Below are positions 38,123 through 46,429 of a DNA stretch of 64,000 bases, in pieces. The notes beneath the pieces were generated by a model. It searched no databases. It worked only from the letters and a program-made list of their open reading frames with translations, and was not told where the DNA came from. Made by a program: the position numbers and the translations under genes. Origin of the DNA: Colwellia sp. PAMC 21821 (GTDB taxonomy: Bacteria > Pseudomonadota > Gammaproteobacteria > Enterobacterales > Alteromonadaceae); the NCBI RefSeq assembly GCF_002077175.1, contig NZ_CP014943.1, forward strand, positions 434,001-498,000, written 5' to 3'. Within the stretch, counting starts at the first letter, position 1. The number at the start of each line of letters is the position of its first letter.

Positions 38123-39003
38123 ATGAGCTCTTTAGTTGAAAAATCTGACTCTTGCATACGCAGCTTTAATGCATCTTCAAGTTCTTTATTAATCCATTCA
38201 ATGTCGTGCAGCTCGGTTACAAAATCTTCATAGGTCAAGTCAGTAAAATAGGGTTTTATGGTTTCATAAAACTCTTTAGGATCCGAGTGTAATGAGGCAA
38301 TGGCTTCATCAACCAGCTTTTTAAGGGCAATAAATTGTGCTTTGTGTGCAATAAACTCTTCTGTACGGGTAAAAAGCGCGTCTATTACAAGTAAATCAAG
38401 ACCGTTCTTCGTTGATATAATCTCTTTAAAACCGTTATGCTTTAATTTAGAGTCGTAAGGCATATAGGTAACAATTAATATCTGCTTATTAGGTTCATTA
38501 TTTGTCAGCGAGGAAATAGCACTTTGGTCTCTATCAATATAGTTAACCCTTTTCTCGTCGATGTTAAATTTGTAAATAAAGTCATTCAACACCGTGAAGT
38601 TTATAGAATCCATCTCTAAGTAAGCATCAATTTCATTGGTACTATTCTGCAACTCAGAAATTGAATGATTACTCATGACCATATCGCCACCATTTGAACG
38701 GTCAAATAACATGATGGGCACTACGTTTGGCAACTGAGATTTTAAAATTGAGAGTTCGTACTGAGTGCCACAAAAGGCATCAGAATTACCAGCTTTAAAG
38801 AGGTACATATTTTCACTTAAGGAGACAACATTAATAAGCTTAATATCGATTAGAGCAAGTGAACCTTTTTCTTTCGCATAGAATAGTGGAGTGTAGCCTA
38901 GCCAGTTAGTTGCCGATATTCTCAAGGTATGATCATGAGACTGTGGCTGACAAGAACACAGCAAAAACACGATAAAAATCAGTAAGAAAATTCTCATATA
39001 CAT
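38119..39003 (-). CDS. NMT1/SsuA-like solute-binding lipoprotein
   Basis: A 294-residue lipoprotein (lipobox LLCSC) resembling the ABC transporter substrate-binding proteins of the NMT1/SsuA type: NWLGYTPLFYAKEKG at the start, DAFCGTQYE and NGGDMVMSN. No permease or ATPase gene adjoins it, and its stop overlaps the start of the GGDEF-EAL gene. It is therefore more likely a sensor than a transporter part. The start among ATGs at 39009, 39003 and 38997 is uncertain; 39003 gives the best spacing from AAGGA. Confidence 0.8.
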   Translation of the reverse strand: MYMRIFLLIFIVFLLCSCQPQSHDHTLRISATNWLGYTPLFYAKEKGSLALIDIKLINVVSLSENMYLFKAGNSDAFCGTQYELSILKSQLPNVVPIMLFDRSNGGDMVMSNHSISELQNSTNEIDAYLEMDSINFTVLNDFIYKFNIDEKRVNYIDRDQSAISSLTNNEPNKQILIVTYMPYDSKLKHNGFKEIISTKNGLDLLVIDALFTRTEEFIAHKAQFIALKKLVDEAIASLHSDPKEFYETIKPYFTDLTYEDFVTELHDIEWINKELEDALKLRMQESDFSTKELI

Positions 39004-39146
39004 TCCCATTTTCCTTGTAATTATAGTATAAATTAACGGATAAAAAAACACCGTTGTAGACGGTTACTATAAGGCACTTCACGGGTAAACTGTGTAATCC
39101 AAATTGCTAAGTAACATAGCGCTTCATAAATAGTCTAGCGAAATAG

Positions 39147-39422
39147 TTAAACAAAAAAGTGCTTTGCTTCAGGATACTTTTCTAAATACTTAACAATATA
39201 CGAACACTTTGCAACGGCTTGTTTGTTATCTTTTTTTATCTGTTGAAGCACAGCTTCAAGAAGTGTTTTAGCTAATCCTTTGCCAGCAAGTGCTTCAGGA
39301 ACGATAGTATGCGTTAAATGCATATGTCCATTTTGATCATCGTAAGTGATATAAGCAATGTGTCTTTCGATGTGATATTCATATTTAGATGCTGCTTCAT
39401 TATGTATAAGTAGATACGACAT
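39147..39422 (-). CDS. Small GNAT N-acetyltransferase
   Basis: A 91-residue minimal acetyltransferase of the YidJ/COG2388 type. The acetyl-CoA site is visible in TIVPEALAGKGLAKTLLEAVLQQ (the Q/RxxGxG/A loop appears as GKGLAK), preceded by HIAYITYDDQNGHMHLTHT strands, and the end CSYIVKYLEKYPEAKHFF is family-typical. Substrate unknown. Transcribed alone toward the solute-binding-protein gene. Confidence 0.85.
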   Translation of the reverse strand: MSYLLIHNEAASKYEYHIERHIAYITYDDQNGHMHLTHTIVPEALAGKGLAKTLLEAVLQQIKKDNKQAVAKCSYIVKYLEKYPEAKHFFV

Positions 39423-39681
39423 ATGTTTCCTTTTAGATCAATTTGATTAAATTTATTTCTACTGAAAATAGCACGAAATTTCAACCTGTACATGTCATAA
39501 TTCACAAGAAGTGTCATATAGCTGACATTGGTTATTTTCCTCAGTATTTATACTGGGTAATATCAAATATATTTATCTAAAATTATTCGTCGGTGATTGT
39601 AACCTTATGTTAATCGTCATCGGCTTTATCTAGTAAAACTCAGTTTAAAATTTATCTGCAGAAAATGTGCAGGAGGTCAGT

Positions 39682-40659
39682 GTGAATTATAAAGATTATT
39701 ATAAAATTATGGCCGTCGATAAAACCGCTACCCAAGATGAAATTAAAACATCTTATCGGAAATTAGCGCGAAAATTTCATCCCGACGTCAGTAAAATAAA
39801 AGATGCCGAAACTCGCTTTAAAGACATAAACGAAGCCTATGAAGTGCTACGTGATAAAGAAAAGCGCGCAGCCTATGATCAACTTGGTAGCAATTGGAAA
39901 GCAGGTCAATCAGGCTTTACACCACCACCAAGTTGGCAAGATCAATACCAACAAGGCAACGGTAACTTTAATGCGGGTGCTGGCGGTCAAGGCGACTTTA
40001 GTGATTTTTTCGAATCATTATTTGGCGGCGGCTTCGGTGGTGGTCAACATGCAGGACAAGGTCGTCGGTCTATGCAAGGACAAGACAGTAACGCAAAAAT
40101 ATTGATTGATTTGCAAGATGCTTATACCGGTGCAACCCGCAATTTCACACTACAAGACCAAGTGATTGATCAACAAGGAAGAACGCAAAATAAAGACCGA
40201 ACATTAAAGGTGAGTATCCCAAAAGGTATTAAACCAGGTCAAAAAATACGTTTGAAAAAGCAAGGGCAAGCGGGTGTTGGGGGCGCACCAAATGGCGATT
40301 TGTATTTAGAAGTAGGTTTCAACCCGAATGCTTTATATATTGTTGAAGGTGCTGATATAACAACAGAGCTTAGTATTAGTCCATGGCAAGCAGCTTTAGG
40401 TGAAAAAGTAAAAGTACCAACACCTACAGGACATATTGATTTAAGTTTGCCTAAGTTAATCAGTAGCGGCAGTAAAATGCGCTTAAAAGGCCGAGGACTG
40501 CCTTGTAAAGTTGCCGGAGACTTTTTTGTAAAACTAAAAATTGTTTTTCCAAAAAGTTTGTCAACCGAAGAAGAAGCGCTTTATCAATCTTTAAAAGCCC
40601 TCTCGGATAATGAGAACAGCAATGTAGATGCTAGTGCAAAGAAAAAAGAAGATGCTTAA
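39682..40659 (+). CDS. cbpA: DnaJ-like co-chaperone CbpA
   Basis: A 325-residue J-domain co-chaperone that stimulates DnaK ATPase. The J domain is at the N-terminus (YYKIMAVDKTATQDEIKTSYRKLARKFHPDVSK with the essential HPD), then a Gly/Phe/Gln-rich linker (DFFESLFGGGFGGGQ), and two substrate-binding domains (PKGIKPGQKIRLKKQG, GDLYLEV, LKGRGLP). There is no zinc-finger, so CbpA rather than DnaJ. The GTG start at 39682 follows AGGAGGT by 5 nt; an earlier GTG at 39667 is worse. A dnaK lies 1.8 kb away in the same direction. Confidence 0.92.
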   Translation: MNYKDYYKIMAVDKTATQDEIKTSYRKLARKFHPDVSKIKDAETRFKDINEAYEVLRDKEKRAAYDQLGSNWKAGQSGFTPPPSWQDQYQQGNGNFNAGAGGQGDFSDFFESLFGGGFGGGQHAGQGRRSMQGQDSNAKILIDLQDAYTGATRNFTLQDQVIDQQGRTQNKDRTLKVSIPKGIKPGQKIRLKKQGQAGVGGAPNGDLYLEVGFNPNALYIVEGADITTELSISPWQAALGEKVKVPTPTGHIDLSLPKLISSGSKMRLKGRGLPCKVAGDFFVKLKIVFPKSLSTEEEALYQSLKALSDNENSNVDASAKKKEDA

Positions 40660-40675
40660 TTAAGTTTATAACAAG

Positions 40676-40703
40676 GTGCCATACTGAGTTTTCAGTGTGG
40701 CAC
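40676..40703. terminator. Hairpin after cbpA
   Basis: GTGCCATACTGA / TCAGTGTGGCAC, one G-U pair, 4-nt loop, between convergent cbpA and the prepilin gene. The T-tract is poor (tatttcatt). Confidence 0.6.
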
Positions 40704-40762
40704 TATTTCATTGGGCCATTGAATCATTTGGCCCTGAACTGCACTAATACATTTTGTCATAG

Positions 40763-41230
40763 TTATTCGGTACAACCGGAAATAGTGATATCTGGTCGTT
40801 CGCCTTGATCTGCTCGGGTATAAATAAGCTTACAGACGCCAACACTTTCAATTTCACTGGTGGTCAAACCCTCAGTATCATTGGCAAGGGTAAATATTAT
40901 CGCGGGATCTGTTCCGGTAAGTTTAAAGTCGTCTTCAGTAAAATTAAGTACCAACTTTAAGTTCTCTTGGGTTGCATAGGGATAGCCATATCTTATTCTA
41001 ATACCTGATGACAGCGTTTCATCAAAGGAATTCCCTACCCCTTCAATAATCGCTTTAGTGTAAGTAAAAGTAGATGCTGTTTCTAACGATGACTTAAGTC
41101 CATTCATTACAGCTTGTCGCGCATCACCTTGCAAATTTATAAATTTGGGTAAAACCGTGGCGGCTAAAATACCCAAAATAATAATAACAATAACTAATTC
41201 TATTAACGTGAAACCCGACTGTTTCTTCAT
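40763..41230 (-). CDS. Type IV/MSHA-like prepilin
   Basis: A 155-residue prepilin. The N-terminus has the prepilin peptidase site (KKQSGF|TLIELVIVIIILGILAATVLPKF) with Glu5 of the mature protein. Following are QGDARQAVMNGLKSSLE and a C-terminal Cys pair (GVCKLIY, ISGCTE) that may form the pilin D-loop disulfide. It resembles MshA/major pilin types, but no mannose-sensitive haemagglutinin assembly genes adjoin it, so it is a stand-alone gene that depends on machinery elsewhere. Confidence 0.85.
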   Translation of the reverse strand: MKKQSGFTLIELVIVIIILGILAATVLPKFINLQGDARQAVMNGLKSSLETASTFTYTKAIIEGVGNSFDETLSSGIRIRYGYPYATQENLKLVLNFTEDDFKLTGTDPAIIFTLANDTEGLTTSEIESVGVCKLIYTRADQGERPDITISGCTE

Positions 41231-41376
41231 ATGGTGAATTTACTCAAATGCAATATTTTAGCTTAATTTAACATTCTTATATTTTGAATAAAAGTGGGTA
41301 CCTAGCGCTAAATAATACATTTAGCTTGTCTTTGTAACAAAAGCGTTACAGAGTTTATATTTAAGCAGACTCTCGA

Positions 41377-42141
41377 CTACGATTTAACCAAGGGTGCATT
41401 AGCGAGTGTTTGCGTGTATTTTGCCGCTTCTTCTAAAGCTTCTAAATCTTTAACGATCAGTTGATTGCGTTTTTTATCAATGGTACCTGCTTTTTTCCAG
41501 TGCTGTAGTTGTTTATTAATCACTTGTCTTACTGAGCCGGTCATTCGTGCCAATGTTTCATCGTTTAAACCATTCACTAAATGATGCTGATGTTCTTCGG
41601 CTTTTGCACCGGTATAAAACTTAATTTTATTGATGTGCTCTAAAATAATACGGCTTAAACGTGTGGTGACATCGTGCAAAACTAAATCACTTGCCTGTTG
41701 CTCTTTTTCACGCATTTTTTTTGCCAAATAAGGCATAAACTGTTGATTAAATTCTGGATAGGTCCATAACCAGTGTCGCATGGTGGACAGTTTAACCGAC
41801 AGCAATTTAACTGTAGTTAAAGGAGAAACAATCACGTCATGGGGTTGATCATCTAATAACACCATTAAATCAAAACAATCCCCGGCATAAAGCATATCTA
41901 AAGTCGCTTCTCTGCCCGTTTCTGGATTACTTTGTTTAATTTCTATGCTGCCATCAAGTACGACAAAAAAACGTTGAGTAAGTAGGTTTGAATTAAAGTA
42001 GTCACCTTTGCGCCATTCATCAAGCTGGAATTCTTGTTGAAAATCCTCAATTAATTTTGCCGGTAAATCTGCAAAAATATTCGCTTGTTTTACTAACACC
42101 GGACTGGCTTTTTGTGGCAAATGCGTAACATTTTTATTCAT
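41377..42141 (-). CDS. CRP/FNR-family transcription regulator
   Basis: A 254-residue regulator with an N-terminal cyclic-nucleotide-binding-type beta barrel (FFVVLDGSIEIKQSNPETGREATLDMLYAGDCF), a long dimerisation helix, and a C-terminal HTH (NDETLARMTGSVRQVINKQLQHWKKAGTI). There is only one Cys, so it is not an FNR iron-sulfur sensor. In the recognition helix the sequence is VRQVINK, where CRP has SRETVGR; Gln takes the place of Glu181. It is divergent from dnaK with a 350-bp spacer that contains a TGTCA-N6-TGACA site, and it probably regulates both directions. Effector unknown. Confidence 0.87.
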   Translation of the reverse strand: MNKNVTHLPQKASPVLVKQANIFADLPAKLIEDFQQEFQLDEWRKGDYFNSNLLTQRFFVVLDGSIEIKQSNPETGREATLDMLYAGDCFDLMVLLDDQPHDVIVSPLTTVKLLSVKLSTMRHWLWTYPEFNQQFMPYLAKKMREKEQQASDLVLHDVTTRLSRIILEHINKIKFYTGAKAEEHQHHLVNGLNDETLARMTGSVRQVINKQLQHWKKAGTIDKKRNQLIVKDLEALEEAAKYTQTLANAPLVKS

Positions 42142-42318
42142 AAGTAAAAATTTAAACTGTAGTGGAGCGTGTGATTTTATTCTACTCCGTTGTCGCTATA
42201 TAGCAAAAGCTAATCTTGGCTTTTATTTAGCTGGTGCCAACCAGTCACAACTAATAATCTATTGATTTATTTATCTAAAATATATTATCTAATATAAAAA
42301 ATAGAAAGTTGTCACAAC

Positions 42319-42334
42319 TGTCATATTTGTGACA
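42319..42334. promoter_or_regulatory. CRP-family operator between the regulator and dnaK
   Basis: TGTCA-N6-TGACA is a perfect palindrome with the 5-6-5 spacing of CRP/FNR sites. A second, longer inverted repeat (TGTCACAA / TTGTGACA) overlaps it at 42310-42334. The centre (42326.5) is 41.5 bp from a start site predicted 7 nt past the -10 TATTAT at 42356-42361, the class II activator position. Confidence 0.6.
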
Positions 42335-42355
42335 GAAGCATTTACCCACCTTCCG

Positions 42356-42361
42356 TATTAT
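42356..42361 (+). promoter_or_regulatory. Candidate dnaK -10 element
   Basis: TATTAT, 131 nt before the dnaK ATG, with no good -35, as expected for an activator-dependent promoter. A CCCCACTA string just downstream resembles a sigma-32 -10, but no CTTGAA lies at the right distance. Confidence 0.45.
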
Positions 42362-42491
42362 AGCCCCACTAACCAAACAGCTTGCGTTAAACCATTAATA
42401 CAAGTTTGTTTATACGGTCAAATTGCTTACTGGAATATAGCCATAAAGCATCAGACCTTTTTATGAAGTTTTAAAAGAATAGGTGATTATT

Positions 42492-44393
42492 ATGTCTAAG
42501 ACTATTGGTATTGATTTAGGTACAACAAACTCATGTGTAGCAGTGATGGAAGGCGGCGTTGCAAAAATTATTGAAAATGCGGAAGGTAGCCGTACCACGC
42601 CATCAATTGTTGCTTATGCCAACAATGAAACATTAGCGGGTCAACCAGCAAAAAGACAAGCGGTGACAAACTCTAAAAATACATTATTTGCGATTAAACG
42701 TTTAATTGGTCGTAAATTTGAAGATAAAGAAGTGCAAAAAGATATTAAACTTGCACCTTATAAAATCGTTAAATCAAGTAACGGTGACGCTTGGGTTGAA
42801 GTGAATGGCAAAGCTTTATCGCCACAAGAAGTATCAGCACAAGTGTTACGTAAACTAAAAAAAGATGCTGAAGCTTATTTAGGTGAAACAGTAACAGACG
42901 CGGTTATTACCGTACCTGCCTACTTTAATGATTCACAGCGCCAAGCAACAAAAGATGCAGGTAAAATTGCCGGGCTTAATGTCAAACGTATTATTAACGA
43001 GCCAACAGCGGCAGCATTAGCTTATGGTGTTGACAAAAATAGTAAAGCTGACCAAAAAGTGGCTGTATACGATTTAGGTGGCGGTACATTCGATGTGTCT
43101 ATTATCGAAATAGCCAATGTTGACGGTGAAAAGCAATTTGAAGTATTAGCAACCAATGGTGATACCTTTTTAGGTGGTGAAGATTTTGATTTACGCTTAA
43201 TAAATTACCTTGCTGATGAATTCAAAAAAGAAAGTGGTATTGATATCAAACAAGATCCTTTAGCCCTACAGCGTATTAAAGAAGCGGCTGAAAAAGCGAA
43301 AATAGAGTTGTCATCAGCATTACAAACCGACGTGAATTTACCTTATGTTACCGCTGACGCTAATGGCCCTAAACATTTAAAGATACAAGTTACTCGCGCC
43401 AAATTAGAGTCACTAGTTGATGACTTGGTAAAAAGCACCATCGCCCCATGTGAGCAAGCATTAAAAGATGCGGGTTTAAGCAAAAGCGATATTAACGAAG
43501 TTATTTTGGTTGGTGGTCAATCACGTATGCCAAAAGTGCAAGAAGCCGTTAAAGCTTTTTTTGGCAAAGAACCACGTAAAGATGTAAACCCAGATGAAGC
43601 GGTTGCCATGGGTGCAGCGATTCAAGCGGGTGTGTTGTCAGGAACAGTGGGTGATGTGCTATTACTTGATGTAACGCCATTATCACTGGGTATTGAAACC
43701 TTAGGCGGTGTAATGACCAAGCTTATTGATAAAAATACCACCATACCAACACGTGCTTCTGAAACGTTCTCAACAGCTGAAGATAATCAAGCTGCGGTTA
43801 ATGTACATGTGCTACAAGGCCAGCGTGAAATGGCAACAGATAATAAATCGTTAGGTCAATTTAGCTTAACAGATATTAACCCTGGCCCACGCGGTTCAGT
43901 ACAAGTTGAAGTCACCTTTGATATTGACGCTGATGGTATTTTAAATGTTACCGCCAAAGACAAAGCAACTGGTAAGGAGCAAAGCATTAAAATTACCGCA
44001 TCAAGTGGCTTAACGGAAGATGAAGTTAATCGTATGGTGAACGATGCAGAAATGCACGCAACTGAAGATAAGAAAAAGCGTGAACTCGTTGAGCAACGTA
44101 ACCAAGCGGATCAATTAATTCATACCGTACAAACTTCGATGAACACGTTAAGTGAAGATCAACAAGGCGAGCTTAACACCTTAATCGAGCAACTGAAAAT
44201 GGCGGTTAATGGTGATGACAAAGGCGCAATTGAAATGCGACAAAAAGCATTACAAGAGGCTTACACTAACATGATGCAAGCTCAACAAGCGCAGTCACAG
44301 CAAGCAGAGCAACCTCAAGGAAATGCTGCCAATGATGAAGCTAGCAAGGAAGATGTTATTGATGCTGAGTTTGAAGATGTCAGTAATGGTTAA
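42492..44393 (+). CDS. dnaK: Molecular chaperone DnaK
   Basis: Hsp70 chaperone of 633 residues that folds and rescues proteins with ATP. ATPase domain: [65 protein letters not shown]. Linker [16 protein letters not shown], then the substrate-binding domain and lid, ending [10 protein letters not shown], which is the usual DnaK tail. ATG 42492 is preferred to a GTG three codons earlier. Unusual context: neither grpE nor dnaJ adjoins it; instead a CRP/FNR-family regulator is divergent and cbpA is 1.8 kb upstream. It may therefore be a second dnaK under separate control. Confidence 0.96.
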   Translation: MSKTIGIDLGTTNSCVAVMEGGVAKIIENAEGSRTTPSIVAYANNETLAGQPAKRQAVTNSKNTLFAIKRLIGRKFEDKEVQKDIKLAPYKIVKSSNGDAWVEVNGKALSPQEVSAQVLRKLKKDAEAYLGETVTDAVITVPAYFNDSQRQATKDAGKIAGLNVKRIINEPTAAALAYGVDKNSKADQKVAVYDLGGGTFDVSIIEIANVDGEKQFEVLATNGDTFLGGEDFDLRLINYLADEFKKESGIDIKQDPLALQRIKEAAEKAKIELSSALQTDVNLPYVTADANGPKHLKIQVTRAKLESLVDDLVKSTIAPCEQALKDAGLSKSDINEVILVGGQSRMPKVQEAVKAFFGKEPRKDVNPDEAVAMGAAIQAGVLSGTVGDVLLLDVTPLSLGIETLGGVMTKLIDKNTTIPTRASETFSTAEDNQAAVNVHVLQGQREMATDNKSLGQFSLTDINPGPRGSVQVEVTFDIDADGILNVTAKDKATGKEQSIKITASSGLTEDEVNRMVNDAEMHATEDKKKRELVEQRNQADQLIHTVQTSMNTLSEDQQGELNTLIEQLKMAVNGDDKGAIEMRQKALQEAYTNMMQAQQAQSQQAEQPQGNAANDEASKEDVIDAEFEDVSNG

Positions 44394-44440
44394 AAGCTTG
44401 AAGCTATAAGTTAATAGCTATCAGTTAAGAGCTGAAGACA

Positions 44441-44471
44441 AACCCCTAATATTTAATATTAGGGGTTTTTT
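44441..44471 (+). terminator. dnaK terminator
   Basis: Near-perfect palindrome AACCCCTAATATT..AATATTAGGGGTT followed by TTTTT, 48 nt after the dnaK stop. Confidence 0.9.
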
Positions 44472-44668
44472 ATGGCATATAAAATCTCAGTAAATTCCAT
44501 ACAATTATAATTTTTTATTTTTGACTCGTTATGAGCTTTTAAAGATCCACAAGTAATACCTTAACGAGTAGTAATTAAGACCTGAAATCAAGCAATATCA
44601 ATGATTAAGCTTGCAAAGCATAAAATAGTAGAAAATAATGGCCTATACTGTTTTTCAAAAAGTTGCTT

Positions 44669-46060
44669 ATGTTGAATATATTTGAAGTTAAAAATTATTG
44701 TCATGCAAAATTAATGGTCGAGAGTTGGCCAATTAGCCATTCGAATACTTGGTGCATCCTAGGCACTAATGACTCAGGAAGACAAGAACTTGCTCAATTG
44801 CTATCGCGAGAAATAACGCCAATATCTGTAGACACAATGCACTTACCTGCGCCAAATGACATCGCTATTATTTCCTTTGAAGCACAACAAAAAGTATATG
44901 AGTACGAGTTAAAAATCGATAATAGCGACTTCATAGATCAGCAGGATCTTGGCACGTTAGTGAAAGAGTTTTTACCTCAAGATAAATTAAACGACCCGCT
45001 TATTAAACTCGTAGGATTAGCTGATTTATTAAACTCTGGTTACCGACAATTAAGCTCAGGTGAAAGCCGTAAACTACTGATACTTTCAGCACTTCTGCAT
45101 GAAAAGAAAATGATTATTTGTGAAGACCCCTTTGACAGTTTAGATCAAGAAAGTAGCCAAACCTTATCGACACTTTTTAAACGTATTATTAAAGATAGCA
45201 ATATCACGCTTATCCTTCTATTGGGTAACCGTATCGACATCCCAGATTGGTGTGAGCAATTAGCAGTAATTAAACAGGGAGATTTTAACGTTATTGGCAC
45301 TCAACATTGTGCTAAAACACAAGCCAAACTCGATGATTTTTTTAAAGACGATGATGAACCTATTACGTTACCGGAACAGTTTTATGCGACTAAGTTAAAT
45401 GCACCTGATTATTTGGTAAAATTAGTTAATGGCACTGTGCGTTATCAAAGTAAAACCGTTTTTCAGGGGCTGAATTTCAGTGTAAAGCCCCAGCAACATA
45501 CCTTAATAACCGGCCGAAATGGGAGTGGTAAATCAACGTTATTACATTTAATAACGGGCGAGTGCACGCAATGCTACAGCAACGACTTAACATTATTTGG
45601 TCATAAACGAGGTAGTGGCGAAACTATTTGGCAATTAAAAAAAGATATGGGCATAGTTACGCCTGAATTGCATCGCCAATATCGCGTAAACTCAGATTTA
45701 CTTACGGTAGTACTTTCAGGTTTTTTTGATTCTATCGGTCTGTATCAACAACCTGAAACATATCACATAACATACGCTCAGCAATGGTTAAAAAAGGTGG
45801 GGTTAATTCATAAAGAAAAAACATTATTTAACGATTTAAGTTTTGGTGAACAAAGGTTAGCACTTATCGTAAGAGCCTTAATTAAGGCACCATTGTTATT
45901 GATCCTTGATGAAATAACACAAGGTTTAGATGAGTTTAACCGTCATCGCATATTAAAAATCATTAAAATGATCATGAAAGAGAGTAATTCCACCATACTG
46001 TTTGTAACCCACAGAAAAGACGAACTGCTTGACGACTTTACTCAGCACATTAAACTCTGA
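44669..46060 (+). CDS. ModF-like double ABC ATPase, first site degenerate
   Basis: A 463-residue protein with two ABC ATPase domains and no membrane segments, resembling E. coli ModF (PhrA). Domain 2 is complete: Walker A GRNGSGKST, signature LSFGEQRLAL, Walker B LLILDEITQGLD. Domain 1 is degenerate: the Walker A place reads GTNDSGRQEL, lacking the Lys-Ser/Thr, while the signature LSSGESRKLLIL and Walker B MIICEDPFDSLD remain. ATG 44669 is used; a TTG two codons earlier is possible. ModF's role is unclear even in E. coli, and there are no molybdate transport genes here. Confidence 0.85.
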   Translation: MLNIFEVKNYCHAKLMVESWPISHSNTWCILGTNDSGRQELAQLLSREITPISVDTMHLPAPNDIAIISFEAQQKVYEYELKIDNSDFIDQQDLGTLVKEFLPQDKLNDPLIKLVGLADLLNSGYRQLSSGESRKLLILSALLHEKKMIICEDPFDSLDQESSQTLSTLFKRIIKDSNITLILLLGNRIDIPDWCEQLAVIKQGDFNVIGTQHCAKTQAKLDDFFKDDDEPITLPEQFYATKLNAPDYLVKLVNGTVRYQSKTVFQGLNFSVKPQQHTLITGRNGSGKSTLLHLITGECTQCYSNDLTLFGHKRGSGETIWQLKKDMGIVTPELHRQYRVNSDLLTVVLSGFFDSIGLYQQPETYHITYAQQWLKKVGLIHKEKTLFNDLSFGEQRLALIVRALIKAPLLLILDEITQGLDEFNRHRILKIIKMIMKESNSTILFVTHRKDELLDDFTQHIKL

Positions 46061-46121
46061 TCACCCCTTTATAAATAGAGGTTGTTAATACTTTCTACAA
46101 CATTTGTAATTATTAAAGCAC

Positions 46122-46160
46122 AGGAACCTAATATTTATTATTAGGTCCTCTATTTTTCTC
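46122..46160 (+). terminator. Terminator after the ModF-like gene
   Basis: AGGaACCTAATA / TATTAGGTCCT stem, then CTCTATTTTTCTCTATTTTTTT, about 65 nt after the stop. Confidence 0.75.
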
Positions 46161-46429
46161 TATTTTTTTGCCAATAAAAACAATCCACTTAGTCAAGTTA
46201 TAAAGCATATAGACTCCGAACAGTTAACAATCCCTTTTATTCCCGAAAATTATGAGGCACTATGCCTTGGTATCAAGTGTAATATTTTGTAACTAACCTG
46301 TCGTTAATTGTAAAAATAAATATAGAAATAAACATAAAAAACTTAACTAAATGGTTATAAGTTACTAATAAATTAACGGTGGTCATGGTTTCCGTTTACA
46401 AAAAAACTATTAAAAAGAAGGAACATTCT

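Noticed and set aside
38119..39003. ABC uptake system for taurine or thiamine precursor
   Set aside because: Only the binding protein is present; there is no permease or ATPase within the window.
42361..42373. Sigma-32 promoter for dnaK
   Set aside because: A CCCCACTA resembles the -10, but no CTTGAA-type -35 is at the required distance; kept only as an alternative.
46385..46429. ATG start of endonuclease I at 46385
   Set aside because: It has no Shine-Dalgarno and would bury the signal peptide behind 15 residues; the TTG at 46430 has both.
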